This document shows, piece by piece, positions 5,727 to 15,039 of a stretch of DNA of 17,958 nt. A program made the translations under genes and the position numbers. Every line of letters starts with the position of its first letter. Position 1 is the stretch's first letter. A model generated the notes under the pieces. That model was given only the letters and a program-made list of their open reading frames with translations, was not told the origin of the DNA and made no database searches. This DNA comes from Oscillospiraceae bacterium (GTDB lineage: Bacteria > Bacillota > Clostridia > Oscillospirales > Oscillospiraceae), in NCBI GenBank assembly GCA_016295615.1, contig JAEDKW010000015.1, positions 1-17,958 on the forward strand, in the 5' to 3' direction.

Positions 5727-7649
5727 ATGGAAAAATTTGATTTATCTGCGTTCCGCGGCGGCACGGCGAACGACCTTTACCGCTTTTTCGGCGCGCACCG
5801 CTGCGAGCGGGACGGCAGAGAGGGATATGTTCTGCGCGTCTGGGCGCCGAACGCCGCGGCGGTTTCCGCCGTGGGCGATTTCTGCGCGTGGGACGATCGC
5901 GCCTGCCCGATGTGCAGGACGGACGGCGGCGTGTGGGAGGTCTTTCTTCCGGACCGGCAGCAGTACGACAACTATAAATTCGCTATCACGGCGCGAAACG
6001 GCAAAACGACGCTCAAGACCGACCCCTTCGCGTTCCACTGCGAAACGCGCCCCGCCACGGCGGGCAAGCTCTACGGGCTGGACGGCTACGAATGGGGAGA
6101 CGGCGCGTGGTACGAAAAGAAGAAAAGCCGTTCGGTCTACGACGCCCCGCTCAACATCTATGAGGTGCATCTGGGCTCATGGCGGCGGCGCGGCGACGGC
6201 AGCTTTTACGATTACCGCACGCTTGCCGACGAGCTTTCGGCGTATGTGTCCGAACTGGGCTACAACTGCGTGGAGCTGATGCCGGTCACGGAGTATCCGC
6301 TGGACGATTCGTGGGGCTATCAGTGCACCGGCTACTTTGCGCCGACCTCGCGCTACGGTACGCCGCATGATTTCATGTATTTTGTGGACCGGCTGCATCA
6401 AAAGGGGATCTCCGTCATTCTTGACTGGGTGCCGGCGCACTTCTGCAAGGACGAGCATGGGCTGAGCGAATTTGACGGAACCTATCTTTACGAGTACGCC
6501 GAAGCGCAAAAGCGCGAGCATGACGGCTGGGGCACGCGCGTATTCGACTATGGCAAAGGCGAGGTGAGGAGCTTTCTTCTCTCCTCCGCGGCGTTCTGGC
6601 TGCGCGAGTATCATGTGGACGGGCTGCGCGTGGACGCGGTGGCGTCGATGCTGTATCTCGATTACGGACGCAGCGACGGCAAATGGACGAGAAACCGCAA
6701 CGGCGGCAAAGAAAATCTCGAGGCCATCGACTTTCTGCGCGCGCTCAACGCGATGGCGTTTTCCGTCGATCCGAGCGTGCTGATGGTGGCGGAGGAGTCG
6801 ACCGCGTGGCCGCTTGTGACATATCCTGCCGAGGTCGGAGGGCTTGGCTTCAACCTCAAGTGGAACATGGGCTGGATGAACGACATGTGCCACTATCTCA
6901 AGCTTGACCCGTGGTTCCGCCAGTATCACCATAAGGACATCACCTTCTCGCTGATGTACGCCTTCTCCGAAAATTTCGTGCTGCCGATCTCGCATGACGA
7001 GGTGGTACACATGAAGGGCTCGCTGCGCGGCAAGATGCCGGGCGACGAGCGGCAGCAGCTTGCCGGCGTGCGCGCGTTCACGGCGTACCTGCTTGCCCAC
7101 CCGGGCAAAAAGCTGACGTTCATGGGCGCGGAGCTGGGGCAGTGGCACGAGTGGAATTTTGCCGGAAGCCTTGACTGGTATCTGCTGGAGCGGGAGGAGT
7201 ACCGCGCTCTGCACCGCTTTTTCGGCGACATCAACCGTTTTTATCTTGCGCAGTCTCCGCTTTGGGAAGTGGATTTCGACTGGAGCGGCTTTGAATGGCT
7301 GGTGGCGGACGACAAGGCGAACAATGTTGTCGTGTTTCTCCGCCGCAACAAAACGGGCGGCGAGCTGATCGCAGCCGTCAACTTTTCGCCGAACGGCTTT
7401 GCGGAGTATCGCTTCGGCGTTCCGCCGAAAAAGGAATACCGCGAGGTGTTCTCCACCGACGCGTGCGAATACGGCGGCAGCGGGGCATACCGAAACGAAG
7501 GACCGCTTTTGACGGAGGCGGTTGCCTCGCACGGAAAACCCTGCTCCGTCTGCGTGAAGCTGCCGCCGCTCGGCGCGAGCTTCCTCAGCGGAACAGGCGT
7601 GTGGGAACAGCCGAACATACAAGAATGCAGGGAGGAGACTGAGTCGTGA
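5727..7649 (+). CDS. glgB: 1,4-alpha-glucan (glycogen) branching enzyme, GH13
   Basis: Transfers alpha-1,4 oligoglucan segments to C6 positions, creating alpha-1,6 branches in glycogen. With the ATG at 5727 the product is 640 aa, normal for GlgB. Residues about 20-110 form the N-terminal carbohydrate-binding module (YVLRVWAPNAAAVSAVGDF). The catalytic barrel follows, with DSWGYQCTGYFAPTSRYG, the nucleophile Asp303 in GLRVDAVASML, the acid/base Glu in VAEEST (356-357) and the transition-state Asp424 in PISHDEVVH. A C-terminal beta domain starts near 530. A GTG at 5691 is also in frame, but the ATG at 5727 is preferred: GAGGGGGT (5711-5717) is well placed and family homology begins right after it. 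First gene of a B-C-D-A-P cluster; its stop overlaps the glgC start (7646-7649). Confidence 0.96.
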   Translation: MEKFDLSAFRGGTANDLYRFFGAHRCERDGREGYVLRVWAPNAAAVSAVGDFCAWDDRACPMCRTDGGVWEVFLPDRQQYDNYKFAITARNGKTTLKTDPFAFHCETRPATAGKLYGLDGYEWGDGAWYEKKKSRSVYDAPLNIYEVHLGSWRRRGDGSFYDYRTLADELSAYVSELGYNCVELMPVTEYPLDDSWGYQCTGYFAPTSRYGTPHDFMYFVDRLHQKGISVILDWVPAHFCKDEHGLSEFDGTYLYEYAEAQKREHDGWGTRVFDYGKGEVRSFLLSSAAFWLREYHVDGLRVDAVASMLYLDYGRSDGKWTRNRNGGKENLEAIDFLRALNAMAFSVDPSVLMVAEESTAWPLVTYPAEVGGLGFNLKWNMGWMNDMCHYLKLDPWFRQYHHKDITFSLMYAFSENFVLPISHDEVVHMKGSLRGKMPGDERQQLAGVRAFTAYLLAHPGKKLTFMGAELGQWHEWNFAGSLDWYLLEREEYRALHRFFGDINRFYLAQSPLWEVDFDWSGFEWLVADDKANNVVVFLRRNKTGGELIAAVNFSPNGFAEYRFGVPPKKEYREVFSTDACEYGGSGAYRNEGPLLTEAVASHGKPCSVCVKLPPLGASFLSGTGVWEQPNIQECREETES

Positions 7650-8854
7650 AAAAAGAATGTATCGCAATGCTGCTCGCGGGTGGTCAGGGCAGCCGCCTGT
7701 ATGTGCTCACGGAGAATATGGCCAAGCCTGCCGTGCCGTTTGGCGGCAAGTTCCGCATCATTGATTTTCCGCTTTCCAACTGCGCCAACTCCGGCATCGA
7801 TACGGTCGGCGTGCTGACGCAGTACCGCCCACTGGAGCTCAATCGCTATATCGGCTCCGGTCAGCCGTGGGACCTTGACCGCAATGACGGCGGCGTGCAT
7901 ATCCTGCCGCCGTATCAGTCCAATGACGGCGCGAGCTGGTACAAGGGCACGGCGAACGCGATCTATCAGAATATCGGCTTTGTCGATATGTACGATCCCG
8001 ACTATGTGCTCATCCTTTCGGGCGACCATATCTATAAGATGGACTATGCAGCCATGCTTGCGCACCATAAGCGCACGGGCGCGGACTGCACGATCTCCGT
8101 GATGGAGGTGCCCTGGGAGGATGCGCCCCGCTTCGGCATCATGAACGTCGACGAAAATGACACCATCGTGGAGTTTGAGGAAAAGCCGAAGCAACCGAAG
8201 AGCAACCTTGCCTCGATGGGGATCTATATTTTCACCTGGCAGAAGCTGCGCCGCTACCTCATCGAGGATGAGAGCGATGAACACAGCAGCAATGACTTCG
8301 GCAAAAACATCATTCCCGCCATGCTGCACCGCGGCGAGAAGATGAGCGCCTACCGCTTCAACGGCTACTGGAAGGATGTCGGCACGCTCGACTCCCTTTG
8401 GGACGCCAATATGGATATGCTCTCTGTCAGCAGCGGGCTCGACCTTCTGGAGAAGGACTGGCCGATCTACGGACGCTCTCTGTCCGCGCCGCCGACCTAC
8501 CTTGGAAAGGACGCGCGGGTGAAGCACAGCGTCGTTTCGCGCGGCTGCACGGTGGAGGGTACGGCCGAGAACTCCGTGCTTTCCGAGCGATGCACCGTGG
8601 AGGAGGGCGCGTGCGTTGAATATTCGATCCTGATGCCGGGCGTCACGGTCAAAAGCGGCGCGAAGATCGCCTATGCGATCATCGGCGAAAATGCCGCCGT
8701 CGGGGCGGATGCCCGGGTCGGCAAGGCGCCTGAGCAGACGGCGGAGGAAGCGTGGGGCATCACCGTGGTCGCTCCGGAGACATGCGTGCCCGAGGGATAT
8801 GAGCTGGGAGCAAACCGCATGCTCAACAGCGACGGAGAGGAGAGTGTGAGATGA
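7646..8854 (+). CDS. glgC: Glucose-1-phosphate adenylyltransferase, catalytic subunit
   Basis: Makes ADP-glucose and pyrophosphate from ATP and glucose-1-phosphate, the committed step of bacterial glycogen synthesis. The 402-residue product has the nucleotide-binding signature AGGQGSRL (11-18) and KPAVPFGGKFRIIDFPLSNC. It also has the metal/catalytic SGDHIYKMD (Asp127), the sugar-phosphate lysine in EEKP (Lys180) and KDVGTLDSLWDAN. A C-terminal left-handed beta-helix of hexapeptide-like repeats runs from about 290 to 370. The start is GTG at 7646, preceded by GGAGGAG (7631-7637) and overlapping the glgB stop as GTGA, consistent with translational coupling. All catalytic residues are retained, in contrast to the neighbouring glgD. 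Activity may be allosterically tuned by GlgD, as known for Bacillus/Geobacillus pairs. Confidence 0.96.
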   Translation: MKKECIAMLLAGGQGSRLYVLTENMAKPAVPFGGKFRIIDFPLSNCANSGIDTVGVLTQYRPLELNRYIGSGQPWDLDRNDGGVHILPPYQSNDGASWYKGTANAIYQNIGFVDMYDPDYVLILSGDHIYKMDYAAMLAHHKRTGADCTISVMEVPWEDAPRFGIMNVDENDTIVEFEEKPKQPKSNLASMGIYIFTWQKLRRYLIEDESDEHSSNDFGKNIIPAMLHRGEKMSAYRFNGYWKDVGTLDSLWDANMDMLSVSSGLDLLEKDWPIYGRSLSAPPTYLGKDARVKHSVVSRGCTVEGTAENSVLSERCTVEEGACVEYSILMPGVTVKSGAKIAYAIIGENAAVGADARVGKAPEQTAEEAWGITVVAPETCVPEGYELGANRMLNSDGEESVR

Positions 8855-9963
8855 ACGGACTGCATGGCATCATCTTTTCCTATGAGAAGGAACCCGGACT
8901 GCGCGAGCTGTGCCGGCACCGCATGCCCGCCTCACTGCCGTTCGGCGGACGCTACCGCGCCATTGACTTCATGCTCTCGAATATGCACAGCGCCGGCATC
9001 ACGGACGTCGGCGTCGTGCTGCACGGCAACTATCAAAGTCTTCTTGACCATCTGGGCAACGGCAAAACGTGGGACATGGCGCGCAAATACGGCGGACTGC
9101 GGCTCCTGCCGCCGTTTGCCGACAACCGCAAGTATCAAAGTGAGGAGTTCCGCGGCAAGATGGAGGCGCTCGCCGGTGTGCGCTCCTATCTCGAGGAGAT
9201 CCGCCAGGACTATGTCGTGCTTGCGGACAGCGACCTGATCATCAACCTGCCGCTTGCCGACGTGCTGCGCTCGCACATCGACTCCGGCGCCGACATCACC
9301 TGCGTGTGCACGGCGAACGGCGATTTTGTGGAAAATGCCACCTATTTTTCCCTTTCCGATGACGGACGCGTGCAGGAAACGCGCTGCGCGCCGCATACGG
9401 CGTCCGGCTTCCGCAGCCTTGAGATCTATCTTCTGCGCAAGGAGCTGCTTTTGCGGCTTGTGGAGGAGTGCGAAGCGCGGGACAAGTACAGCTTCCGCCG
9501 TGATGTGCTGGGCGCGATGTGCGGCGAGCTGACGATCCGCGGCTTTGTGTGGGACGGCTATGCCGCACAGCTGCGCACGCTCAAGGAATATTATGACCGC
9601 AGCATGGAGCTGCTCCAGCCGAGCATCCGCGCCGAGCTTTTCTGTCCCGCGCGGCCCATTCAGGCCAAGGACGCGGACGAGGCGGCGTCCTATCTCGCGC
9701 CGGAGAGCCGGTGCGTCAACTCGCTCATCGGCGACGGCTGCGTCATTGAGGGCGACGTGTCTGACAGCATCCTCTTCCCCGGCGTGAAGGTGGGAAAGCA
9801 CTGCGAGGTGCACGCCTGCGTGCTTTTCAAGAATGTTACGCTGGAGGACTCGGTCACGCTCAAGCGCGTCATTGCCGACAAAAACGTGCATGTACTCAGC
9901 GGCAGAACGCTGATCGGGCACGAGAATTATCCGCTCGCTGTGGAAAAGGACAGCGTGATCTGA
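8851..9963 (+). CDS. glgD: GlgD, regulatory paralogue of glucose-1-phosphate adenylyltransferase
   Basis: A 370-residue GlgC relative that, in Firmicutes, forms a hetero-oligomer with GlgC and raises its activity. It keeps the fold markers (SLPFGGRYRAIDFMLSNM, KTWDMARKYGGLRLLPPF) and a C-terminal beta-helix from about 275 (SRCVNSLIGDGCVIEGDVSD). It lacks the catalytic set seen in GlgC. The GGxGxRL loop is replaced by FSYEKEPGLREL, SGDH by ADSDLI, and no EEKP lysine motif is present, so it should be inactive alone. The ATG at 8851 overlaps the glgC stop as ATGA, with GGAGAGGAG just upstream. This tight coupling fits equal production of the two subunits. The presence of glgD is itself a taxonomic marker for Firmicutes. 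Confidence 0.95.
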   Translation: MNGLHGIIFSYEKEPGLRELCRHRMPASLPFGGRYRAIDFMLSNMHSAGITDVGVVLHGNYQSLLDHLGNGKTWDMARKYGGLRLLPPFADNRKYQSEEFRGKMEALAGVRSYLEEIRQDYVVLADSDLIINLPLADVLRSHIDSGADITCVCTANGDFVENATYFSLSDDGRVQETRCAPHTASGFRSLEIYLLRKELLLRLVEECEARDKYSFRRDVLGAMCGELTIRGFVWDGYAAQLRTLKEYYDRSMELLQPSIRAELFCPARPIQAKDADEAASYLAPESRCVNSLIGDGCVIEGDVSDSILFPGVKVGKHCEVHACVLFKNVTLEDSVTLKRVIADKNVHVLSGRTLIGHENYPLAVEKDSVI

Positions 9964-9982
9964 GCGAAGAAGGGAGCCTGCC

Positions 9983-11419
9983 GTGAATATTCTGTATGTG
10001 ACAAGTGAAGCGGTCCCGTTCTGCAAGACCGGCGGTCTTGCGGACGTTTCGGGCAGTCTTCCGCCCTCGCTTGCCAAAAACGGCGACCGCGTGAGCGTCA
10101 TTCTGCCGCTGTACAAGACCGTGAAGGAAAAATGGCAGAGCGAGCTGCGCTTTGAGAAGTATATCTATGTGCGCCTTGCGTGGAGGAGGATCTACTGCGG
10201 TCTTTTTTCCGTCGAGCGCGAGGGTGTGACGTGGTATTTTGTCGATAACGAGCAGTACTTTTTGCGCGATGGGCTTTACGGTCATTATGACGACGGCGAG
10301 CGCTTCGGCTTTTTCAGCCGCGCGGTGACGGAGCTTTTGAAGGAGCTTCCCGACAAGCCGGACGTCGTCCACTGCAACGACTGGCAGAGCGCGCTCGTGC
10401 CGGTGTATCTGCGTGACGAGGCGGTGCGCGACGATTTTTACAAGGGTATCCGCACGGTGATCACGGTGCATAATATTGAGTATCAGGGGCGCTTCGGGCG
10501 CGGGACGCTGGAGGATCTGTTCGGTCTGAACCGCGGCTGGTATGACGACGGCACGATCGCTTTTGACGGCGACGTGAATCTGCTCAAAGCCGCCATCATG
10601 ACCGCGGACGCGGTCACGGCGGTCAGTCCGACCTATGCAGACGAGCTGAAATACCCCTACTTTGCCCACGGTCTTGACGGTGTGATGCGCAGGAACGCGG
10701 GCAAGCTCCACGGCGTGCTCAACGGCATCGACATGGCGCGATACGACCCGCGGCAGGACAAAAACCTTGCCTGCCGGTACAGCGAGAAGAGCCTTTGCGA
10801 AAAAGGCAAAAACAAGCATGCCCTGCAAACAAAGATGGGTCTTGCGGAAAAGAGCGATACGCCGATCCTTGCCATGGTGTCGCGGCTGGTCGCGCACAAG
10901 GGACTTGACCTTGTGTGCGCAATGCTGGAGCGCTTCATGGAAAAGGATGTGCAGTTCGTCGTGCTCGGCAAGGGCGACGCCGGCTATGAGGACTTTTTCC
11001 GCCGCGCACAGCAGCGCTATCCGGGCAGGGTCTCCGTGTATCTGGGCTACTCTGAGGAGCTTGCCATGCAGATCTACGGCGGCAGCGACCTGTTTTTGAT
11101 GCCGTCGAAGAGCGAGCCGTGCGGTCTGTCCCAAATGATCGCCATGCGCTACGGCACGGTGCCCATCGTGCGCGAGACCGGCGGGCTGAAGGATACCGTC
11201 CGCGCATACGAGGCGTGCAGCGGCGTGGGCAACGGCTTCAGCTTTGCCAATTACAACGCCGGCGATATGTGCCATGTGATCTGCGAGGCGATCGACCTTT
11301 ACCATAACGACAAGAAGGCATACCGGCTTCTGCAGACGCGCGGCATGACCGGCGATTTCAGCTGGACGCGCAGCGCGCAGGCATATCATGATATCTACCA
11401 ATCCATTTGCAGCAAATAA
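9983..11419 (+). CDS. glgA: Glycogen synthase, ADP-glucose-dependent (GT5)
   Basis: Adds glucose from ADP-glucose to the non-reducing end of alpha-1,4-glucan. The 478-residue product is standard length for GlgA, with a two-domain GT-B fold. The N-terminal Rossmann domain carries MNILYVTSEAVPFCKTGGLA, with Lys15 of the KTGGLADV donor-binding motif, HCNDWQSALVPVYLRD and TVHNIEYQGRF. A hinge follows near 240, and the C-terminal domain carries MVSRLVAHKGLDLV and the nucleotide-sugar motif MPSKSEPCGLSQMIAMRYGT (Glu378). The start is GTG at 9983, with GAAGGGAG at 9968-9975, 19 nt after the glgD stop. Because two of the five glg genes use GTG, their starts rest on ribosome-binding sites and homology. 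No truncation or missing residue is seen. Confidence 0.96.
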   Translation: MNILYVTSEAVPFCKTGGLADVSGSLPPSLAKNGDRVSVILPLYKTVKEKWQSELRFEKYIYVRLAWRRIYCGLFSVEREGVTWYFVDNEQYFLRDGLYGHYDDGERFGFFSRAVTELLKELPDKPDVVHCNDWQSALVPVYLRDEAVRDDFYKGIRTVITVHNIEYQGRFGRGTLEDLFGLNRGWYDDGTIAFDGDVNLLKAAIMTADAVTAVSPTYADELKYPYFAHGLDGVMRRNAGKLHGVLNGIDMARYDPRQDKNLACRYSEKSLCEKGKNKHALQTKMGLAEKSDTPILAMVSRLVAHKGLDLVCAMLERFMEKDVQFVVLGKGDAGYEDFFRRAQQRYPGRVSVYLGYSEELAMQIYGGSDLFLMPSKSEPCGLSQMIAMRYGTVPIVRETGGLKDTVRAYEACSGVGNGFSFANYNAGDMCHVICEAIDLYHNDKKAYRLLQTRGMTGDFSWTRSAQAYHDIYQSICSK

Positions 11420-11436
11420 GAGGACGATCAGTTTTT

Positions 11437-13845
11437 ATGGAGATCAAAACAACCGAACAAATGAAGCAGGCGCTGCGCAGCAAGCTGCGCACGGAGTTTG
11501 GCAGCAGCGTCGAGGAAGCAAGCGACGAGCGGATGCTGTGCGTGTGCGCGCTCGTGCTGCGCGACGTGATGGCGCAGCGCGGCGTGGACAGCCGGCGCGA
11601 GACGCGGGAAAAGGAGCAGCGCCAGGTGCATTACCTGTCGATGGAATTTCTCATGGGCAGGAGCCTGATGAAAAACGCCTTCAACCTCGGCGTGAGCGAG
11701 GTGCTGACGCAGGCGCTTGAGGAGCTGGGCTTCCACGCCGCCGATGTTTTTGAAGCGGAGCCGGACGCCGGTCTCGGCAACGGCGGTCTGGGACGCCTTG
11801 CCGCGTGCTATCTCGACTCGATGACGACGCTGGAGATCCCGGCAAGCGGCTATTCCATCTGCTATGAGCTGGGCATCTTCCGTCAGAAGATCGAGCACGG
11901 CGAACAGATCGAGCTGCCCGATACCTGGAAAGCGCTCGGCGGCAAGTGGCTTATGCCCAAGCCGCAGGAGGCAGAGCTGGTCAGCTTCGGCGGAACCGTG
12001 CGCCAGTTCTGGGACAACGGCAGGCTTCACGCCGTGCCCGAGGGGACGACGAGCGTGATGGCGATCCCCTGCGACATGGAGATCGCGGGCTACGGCACCG
12101 AGCGGGTCAACACGCTGCGGCTGTGGGACGCGAAGGCGCTCACACCGCTTGACATGGAGCTTTTCTCCAAGGGGCAGTATCTGCGCGCCGTGGAGCAGCA
12201 GGCGATGGCGGAGAGCATCGCCAAGATCCTCTATCCCCCGGACGAGACCCACGAGGGCAAGCTTCTGCGCCTCAAGCAGCAGTACTTTTTCGTTTCCGCC
12301 ACCATGCAGTCGATCGTGCGCAAGCATATCGAGGTCTACGGCACGGTGATGAATTTTCATGAAAAGAACGTCATTCAGATCAACGACACGCACCCCACGC
12401 TTGCGATCCCGGAGCTGATGCGTATTCTGATGGACGACGCCGGTCTCGACTGGGACAGCGCGTGGCACATTACCCGCAGCTCCTTCGCCTACACGAACCA
12501 TACGGTGCTTGCCGAGGCGCTGGAGAAGTGGCCGCAGCAGATCATGGAGACACTGCTTCCCCGCGTCTGGGAGATCATTGCCGAGATCGCCCACCGCTAT
12601 CAAGCGAAGATCGAAGCGTTTTACCACGATGAGCGGAAGACGCGCGAGACGGCGATCGTCTGGGACGGTCAGGTGCGCATGGCGAATCTCTGTATCGCCG
12701 GCGGCATGGCGGTCAACGGCGTGAGCGCGCTGCATTCCGACATTCTGCGCAAAGACGTCTTTCGAAACCAGTACGCCATGGAGCCGGAGAAGTTCCACAA
12801 TGTGACCAACGGCATCGACCACCGCCGCTGGCTTTCTCAGATCAACCCGCGGCTCGACAGCTTTGTTGCCGACCTCACCGGCAGCCGCGCGTATCTGACA
12901 AAGCCGGCGGAGCTTCGCAGGCTTGAGACCTTTGCCGGCGACGCTGCCGCGCTGGAGCGGCTGGGTGAGATCAAGCGTCTCAACAAGCTTGATTTCGCGG
13001 CGTATGTGCGAAGAACGCAGGGCGTCACGCTCAACACCGACGCGATCTTTGACGTGCAGGTCAAGCGCCTGCATGAGTATAAGCGCCAGCTTCTCAACGC
13101 GATGGATATCATTTATCTGTATGAGCGGCTCCGCGACGATCCGGGCAGCTTCACGCAGCCGCAGACCTTCCTGTTCGGCGCGAAGGCCGCGCCGGGCTAC
13201 GCGGTGGCGAAGCGCATCATCCGTCTCATCAACTCCCTTGCCGGCGAGATCAACCGCGATCCTATCTGCAGGGACAGATTGCAGGTGGTGTTTCTGGAGA
13301 ACTACCGCGTTTCCCTTGCCGAGCATCTGATGCCCGCAAGCGAGGTCAGCCGGCAGATCTCCACCGCCGGCAAGGAGGCCAGCGGCACCGGCAACATGAA
13401 GTTCATGATGAACGGCGCGCTCACGGTCGGCACGCTCGACGGCGCGAATGTCGAGATGCACGAGGTGCTCGGCGATGAAAACATGTTCCTGTTCGGTCTG
13501 CGCGCCGACGAGGTCGTTCGGCTGAAGGCGGAGGGGTACGACCCGAGAAAGCTCTATGAAAGGGACGACACGCTGCGCCGCGTGGTGGACCGGCTGCGCC
13601 GCGGCTTCGGCGACGGCGTTTCCTATGCCGATCTTGCCGACCGCCTGCTCACGGGCGACGAGTATATGCTTTTGCAGGATTTCGCGTCCTACTGCCTTGC
13701 CGGGCAGCGGATGCGCGCGAATTACGCCGACCGGTCGGACTGGAACCGGAAATCGCTTCTCAACATCGCGCGCAGCGGCATCTTCGCCGCTGACCGGGCC
13801 GTTGCGCAGTATGCCGACGAGATCTGGCACGTCAATCACAAATAA
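11437..13845 (+). CDS. glgP: Glycogen/alpha-glucan phosphorylase (GT35, PLP-dependent)
   Basis: Releases glucose-1-phosphate from the non-reducing ends of glycogen using inorganic phosphate. The 802-residue product matches the usual bacterial length of about 800 aa. Visible motifs include HYLSMEFLMGRSLMKNAFNL, the glycine loop GLGNGGLGRL (112-121), QINDTHPTLAIPELMRIL, VTNGIDHRRWLSQ, VKRLHEYKRQLLN and the cofactor site GTGNMK, with Lys655 as the likely PLP-binding residue, followed by MNGALTVGTLDGANVEM. The ATG at 11437 is preferred over an in-frame TTG at 11407, which lies inside glgA. The best Shine-Dalgarno match, AAGAGGA (11418-11424), is 12 nt away, rather far, so initiation may be modest. 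It completes a synthesis-plus-breakdown set; no debranching enzyme accompanies it here. Confidence 0.96.
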   Translation: MEIKTTEQMKQALRSKLRTEFGSSVEEASDERMLCVCALVLRDVMAQRGVDSRRETREKEQRQVHYLSMEFLMGRSLMKNAFNLGVSEVLTQALEELGFHAADVFEAEPDAGLGNGGLGRLAACYLDSMTTLEIPASGYSICYELGIFRQKIEHGEQIELPDTWKALGGKWLMPKPQEAELVSFGGTVRQFWDNGRLHAVPEGTTSVMAIPCDMEIAGYGTERVNTLRLWDAKALTPLDMELFSKGQYLRAVEQQAMAESIAKILYPPDETHEGKLLRLKQQYFFVSATMQSIVRKHIEVYGTVMNFHEKNVIQINDTHPTLAIPELMRILMDDAGLDWDSAWHITRSSFAYTNHTVLAEALEKWPQQIMETLLPRVWEIIAEIAHRYQAKIEAFYHDERKTRETAIVWDGQVRMANLCIAGGMAVNGVSALHSDILRKDVFRNQYAMEPEKFHNVTNGIDHRRWLSQINPRLDSFVADLTGSRAYLTKPAELRRLETFAGDAAALERLGEIKRLNKLDFAAYVRRTQGVTLNTDAIFDVQVKRLHEYKRQLLNAMDIIYLYERLRDDPGSFTQPQTFLFGAKAAPGYAVAKRIIRLINSLAGEINRDPICRDRLQVVFLENYRVSLAEHLMPASEVSRQISTAGKEASGTGNMKFMMNGALTVGTLDGANVEMHEVLGDENMFLFGLRADEVVRLKAEGYDPRKLYERDDTLRRVVDRLRRGFGDGVSYADLADRLLTGDEYMLLQDFASYCLAGQRMRANYADRSDWNRKSLLNIARSGIFAADRAVAQYADEIWHVNHK

Positions 13846-13868
13846 AGAGACAGACAGAGGAAAAGAGT

Positions 13869-15023
13869 ATGGAGTTCACACAGGGCGTGCGCTTTGATAC
13901 GCTGGGCTTGCTTCCGGAAATCATGCGTGCACTGCAGAAAAAGAAGATCGAGGAGAGCACACCGGTGCAGGCGGGCTGTATTCCGCCCATGCGCGAGTGG
14001 AAGGACGTGATCGCCAAGGCGCCGACCGGCACCGGAAAGACCTTCGCGTTCGGCATTCCGATCGTGGAGCACATCGAACGCGGCAGCGAGGAGACCGAAG
14101 CGGTGATCCTTGCGCCCACGCGCGAGCTTGCCCTGCAGATCACGGGCGAGCTGCGCGACCTGTGCGCGTTTCTGCCGGGGATCCGCATTGTCTGCCTTTA
14201 CGGCGGCGCGCCGATCGGAAGGCAGATCGAGGCGCTGAAAAAGCGTCCGCAGATCGTTGTCGCCACGCCGGGCAGGCTCTCGGACCACATGAAGCGCCGC
14301 ACGGTCAGGCTTGAAAGCGTCAAAACCGTCGTCATCGACGAGGCGGACCGTATGCTCGACATGGGCTTTATCCACGATGTCACGCGCATTCTCGACAAGC
14401 TCAGATCCCGCCGCAACCTCGGCATGTTTTCCGCCACGATCTCCCGCGAGGTCATGGACATCAGCTGGGTGTACCAGCGCGATCCGGAGGAGATCACCGT
14501 GCAGGCGAAGGAGGAGAACAAGCCCGATATTCTGCAGTACCGTCTGGAGGTCGACCAAAGCGAGAAAGTCCGCACCCTTGCGCAGATCATCCGCGCAGAG
14601 GGTCTTGAGCGCGTGATCGTATTCTGCAACACCAAGGGCATGGTCGAGATGCTCACAAGGCTTCTGCAGTTTGAGGGACTGGACGCGGACTGCATCCACG
14701 GCGACATTCCGCAGAAAAAGCGCGAAGCGGTCATGGCGCGCTTCCGCCGCGGCGAGCTGCCCGTGTTCATCGCCACCGACGTTGCCGCGCGCGGCATCGA
14801 TGTGGACGACGTGGATGCCGTGTTTAACTACGATGTGCCGCAGGAGAACGAATACTACGTCCACCGCATCGGCCGCACGGGACGCGCCAAACGGCACGGC
14901 GTCGCCTACACGCTGGTGTCGGACTATCCGGCAAAAATGCGGCTGGACAATATCGCAAAATTCACCGGCAACGAGATCCGCAGCGCGCATCTTGATGAAA
15001 ACGGCCGTCTTGTAAAGGAATGA
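13869..15023 (+). CDS. Compact DEAD-box ATP-dependent RNA helicase
   Basis: Unwinds or remodels RNA duplexes using ATP. The 384-residue product consists essentially of the two RecA-like domains. In order it has a Q-motif region, motif I APTGTGKT (51-58), PTRELA, TPGR, motif II DEAD (157-160), motif III SAT (188-190), IVFCNTKG, HGDIPQKKREAVM, ATDVAARGID and HRIGRTGR. It has no long C-terminal extension or dedicated rRNA-binding domain as found in DbpA/YxiN or CshA, so substrate choice cannot be read from the sequence. The ATG at 13869 follows AGAGGAAA (13856-13863), 23 nt after the glgP stop. Its place between glgP and trxB suggests read-through from the glycogen genes, but no functional link is known. 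Family call certain; paralogue name left open. Confidence 0.93.
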   Translation: MEFTQGVRFDTLGLLPEIMRALQKKKIEESTPVQAGCIPPMREWKDVIAKAPTGTGKTFAFGIPIVEHIERGSEETEAVILAPTRELALQITGELRDLCAFLPGIRIVCLYGGAPIGRQIEALKKRPQIVVATPGRLSDHMKRRTVRLESVKTVVIDEADRMLDMGFIHDVTRILDKLRSRRNLGMFSATISREVMDISWVYQRDPEEITVQAKEENKPDILQYRLEVDQSEKVRTLAQIIRAEGLERVIVFCNTKGMVEMLTRLLQFEGLDADCIHGDIPQKKREAVMARFRRGELPVFIATDVAARGIDVDDVDAVFNYDVPQENEYYVHRIGRTGRAKRHGVAYTLVSDYPAKMRLDNIAKFTGNEIRSAHLDENGRLVKE

Positions 15024-15039
15024 CGGGAGGGAGGAGCAC

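Noticed and set aside
11407..11436. TTG at 11407 as an upstream start for glgP.
   Set aside because: It lies inside the glgA coding end, with no suitable ribosome-binding site before it; the ATG at 11437 fits homology better.
11428..13839. An about 800-codon open frame on the minus strand opposite glgP.
   Set aside because: Same antisense artefact: no family resemblance, while the plus strand encodes a complete phosphorylase with its PLP site.
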